Origin: Anaerolineaceae bacterium UBA1363
GTDB taxonomy: Bacteria; Chloroflexota; Anaerolineae; Anaerolineales; Anaerolineaceae
DNA length: 49,789 bases
Direction of reading: 5' to 3'
Assembly: GCA_002306055.1 (NCBI GenBank)
Contig: DBRR01000025.1
Span: forward strand, 1-49,789
Below the pieces are notes generated by a model that did not search any database, was not told the origin of the DNA, and saw nothing but the letters and a program-made list of their open reading frames with translations. The position numbers and the translations under genes are program-made. Of this stretch, positions 49,505 through 49,789 are shown piece by piece; positions within the stretch are counted from its first letter, which is position 1; each line of letters opens with the position of its first letter.

Positions 49505-49789
49505 TCACCCTGAAATGGATGGATAAAGGTGTATCAATTTGATTCGAGCATCTTCGGTACGGAATTGCCAATTAATAATGGCATGGGTACCATTTCGCTC
49601 ATCGACAATTGCTCGAACCTCTTGTTCGAGGATAGTTTCAGTAGGTACATGCTGCTTCAACTTTCTACTGAATACACTTAGCTCAATTTCTGCCATGTTC
49701 AACCAACTCCCGTGTTTGGGTGTGAAATGAAATTGCAGTTTTGTGAGAATGCGGCGGGCTTCTTGTGGTGGAAATGCTTTGTACAAAGA
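49505..49789 (-). CDS. IS630-family transposase, C-terminal part (runs off the window edge)
   Basis: The visible C-terminal 95 codons of a DDE transposase. FHFTPKHGSWLNMAEIELSV is the typical IS630 segment around the third catalytic acid, the Glu of NMAEIE. The tail reads WQFRTEDARIKLIHLYP. The start lies beyond 49789; the first Met visible here is internal. The stop is about 70 bp upstream of the kinase start, and transcription runs toward the kinase. A terminal inverted repeat and TA duplication would be expected near 49490-49504 but I cannot confirm them. Confidence 0.9.
   Translation of the reverse strand, partial: SLYKAFPPQEARRILTKLQFHFTPKHGSWLNMAEIELSVFSRKLKQHVPTETILEQEVRAIVDERNGTHAIINWQFRTEDARIKLIHLYPSISG

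Overview
The window reads as a chromosomal segment of an anaerobic bacterium that most resembles Chloroflexota of the class Anaerolineae. This is an inference from several features: lipoprotein-rich ABC importers, a formate-tetrahydrofolate ligase whose C-terminus looks like the eukaryotic C1-THF synthase type, a CIRCE-controlled hrcA-grpE-dnaK-dnaJ-prmA operon, a membrane pyrophosphatase, and several large proteins of no recognised family. No rRNA or other strong taxonomic marker is present.

Layout. 1-956: a remnant of a UPF0316 (DUF2179-type) protein with an in-frame stop, then a HAD phosphatase/phosphoglucomutase-like gene. 1031-4993 (minus): a three-gene sugar importer (binding lipoprotein, double ATPase, permease; ChvE-GguAB/XylFGH type), with a promoter and a tandem 14-bp repeat upstream. 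5463-7943: a HerA-like ATPase. 8009-9585: a broken zinc-ribbon gene, a membrane protein and an isochorismatase-fold hydrolase. 9723-13041: a MacAB-type export operon. 13042-13607: a deletion relic of an IS1182-like element and C-rich hairpins. 13608-18296 (minus): an HtrA-like protease, formate-THF ligase and a lipoprotein.

18297-24626 is the accessory part. It has repeat-rich spacers on both sides of an AT-rich block that carries a PBECR4-type nuclease gene, a DUF262-HNH endonuclease and an EcoRI-type adenine methyltransferase. The last two overlap by 4 bp. The block abuts tRNA-Leu(UAA), and a perfect 20-bp palindrome lies between the tRNA and the methyltransferase. This is the best candidate for an unusual restriction or defence system in the window.

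24627-28976: lactate permease, two small membrane proteins, a MurE-like ligase with a variant specificity motif, and a membrane protein. 29217-32615: a 764-residue membrane protein with a phosphatase-like N-terminus, divergent from a FemAB/BioF2-like acetyltransferase. 32673-38380: the CIRCE-regulated heat-shock operon. 38624-43407 (minus): a BMP-family importer (two permeases, binding lipoprotein, double ATPase), probably for nucleosides. 43856-45958: a membrane pyrophosphatase predicted to be K+-independent. 45959-46762: two copies of a foldback element whose third copy lies at 24.3 kb. 46763-49434 (minus): a FGGY sugar kinase followed by a YitT-family membrane protein. The right edge enters an IS630-family transposase.

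Themes. Sugar and nucleoside uptake, sugar phosphorylation, C1 metabolism, PPi-driven ion pumping and lactate transport fit a fermentative life. Several genes have a -10 box 6-9 nt before the start codon and no Shine-Dalgarno sequence, suggesting leaderless transcripts. Both importer operons have a perfect hairpin between the binding-protein gene and the ATPase gene. The large intergenic regions are built from a few shared repeat families.
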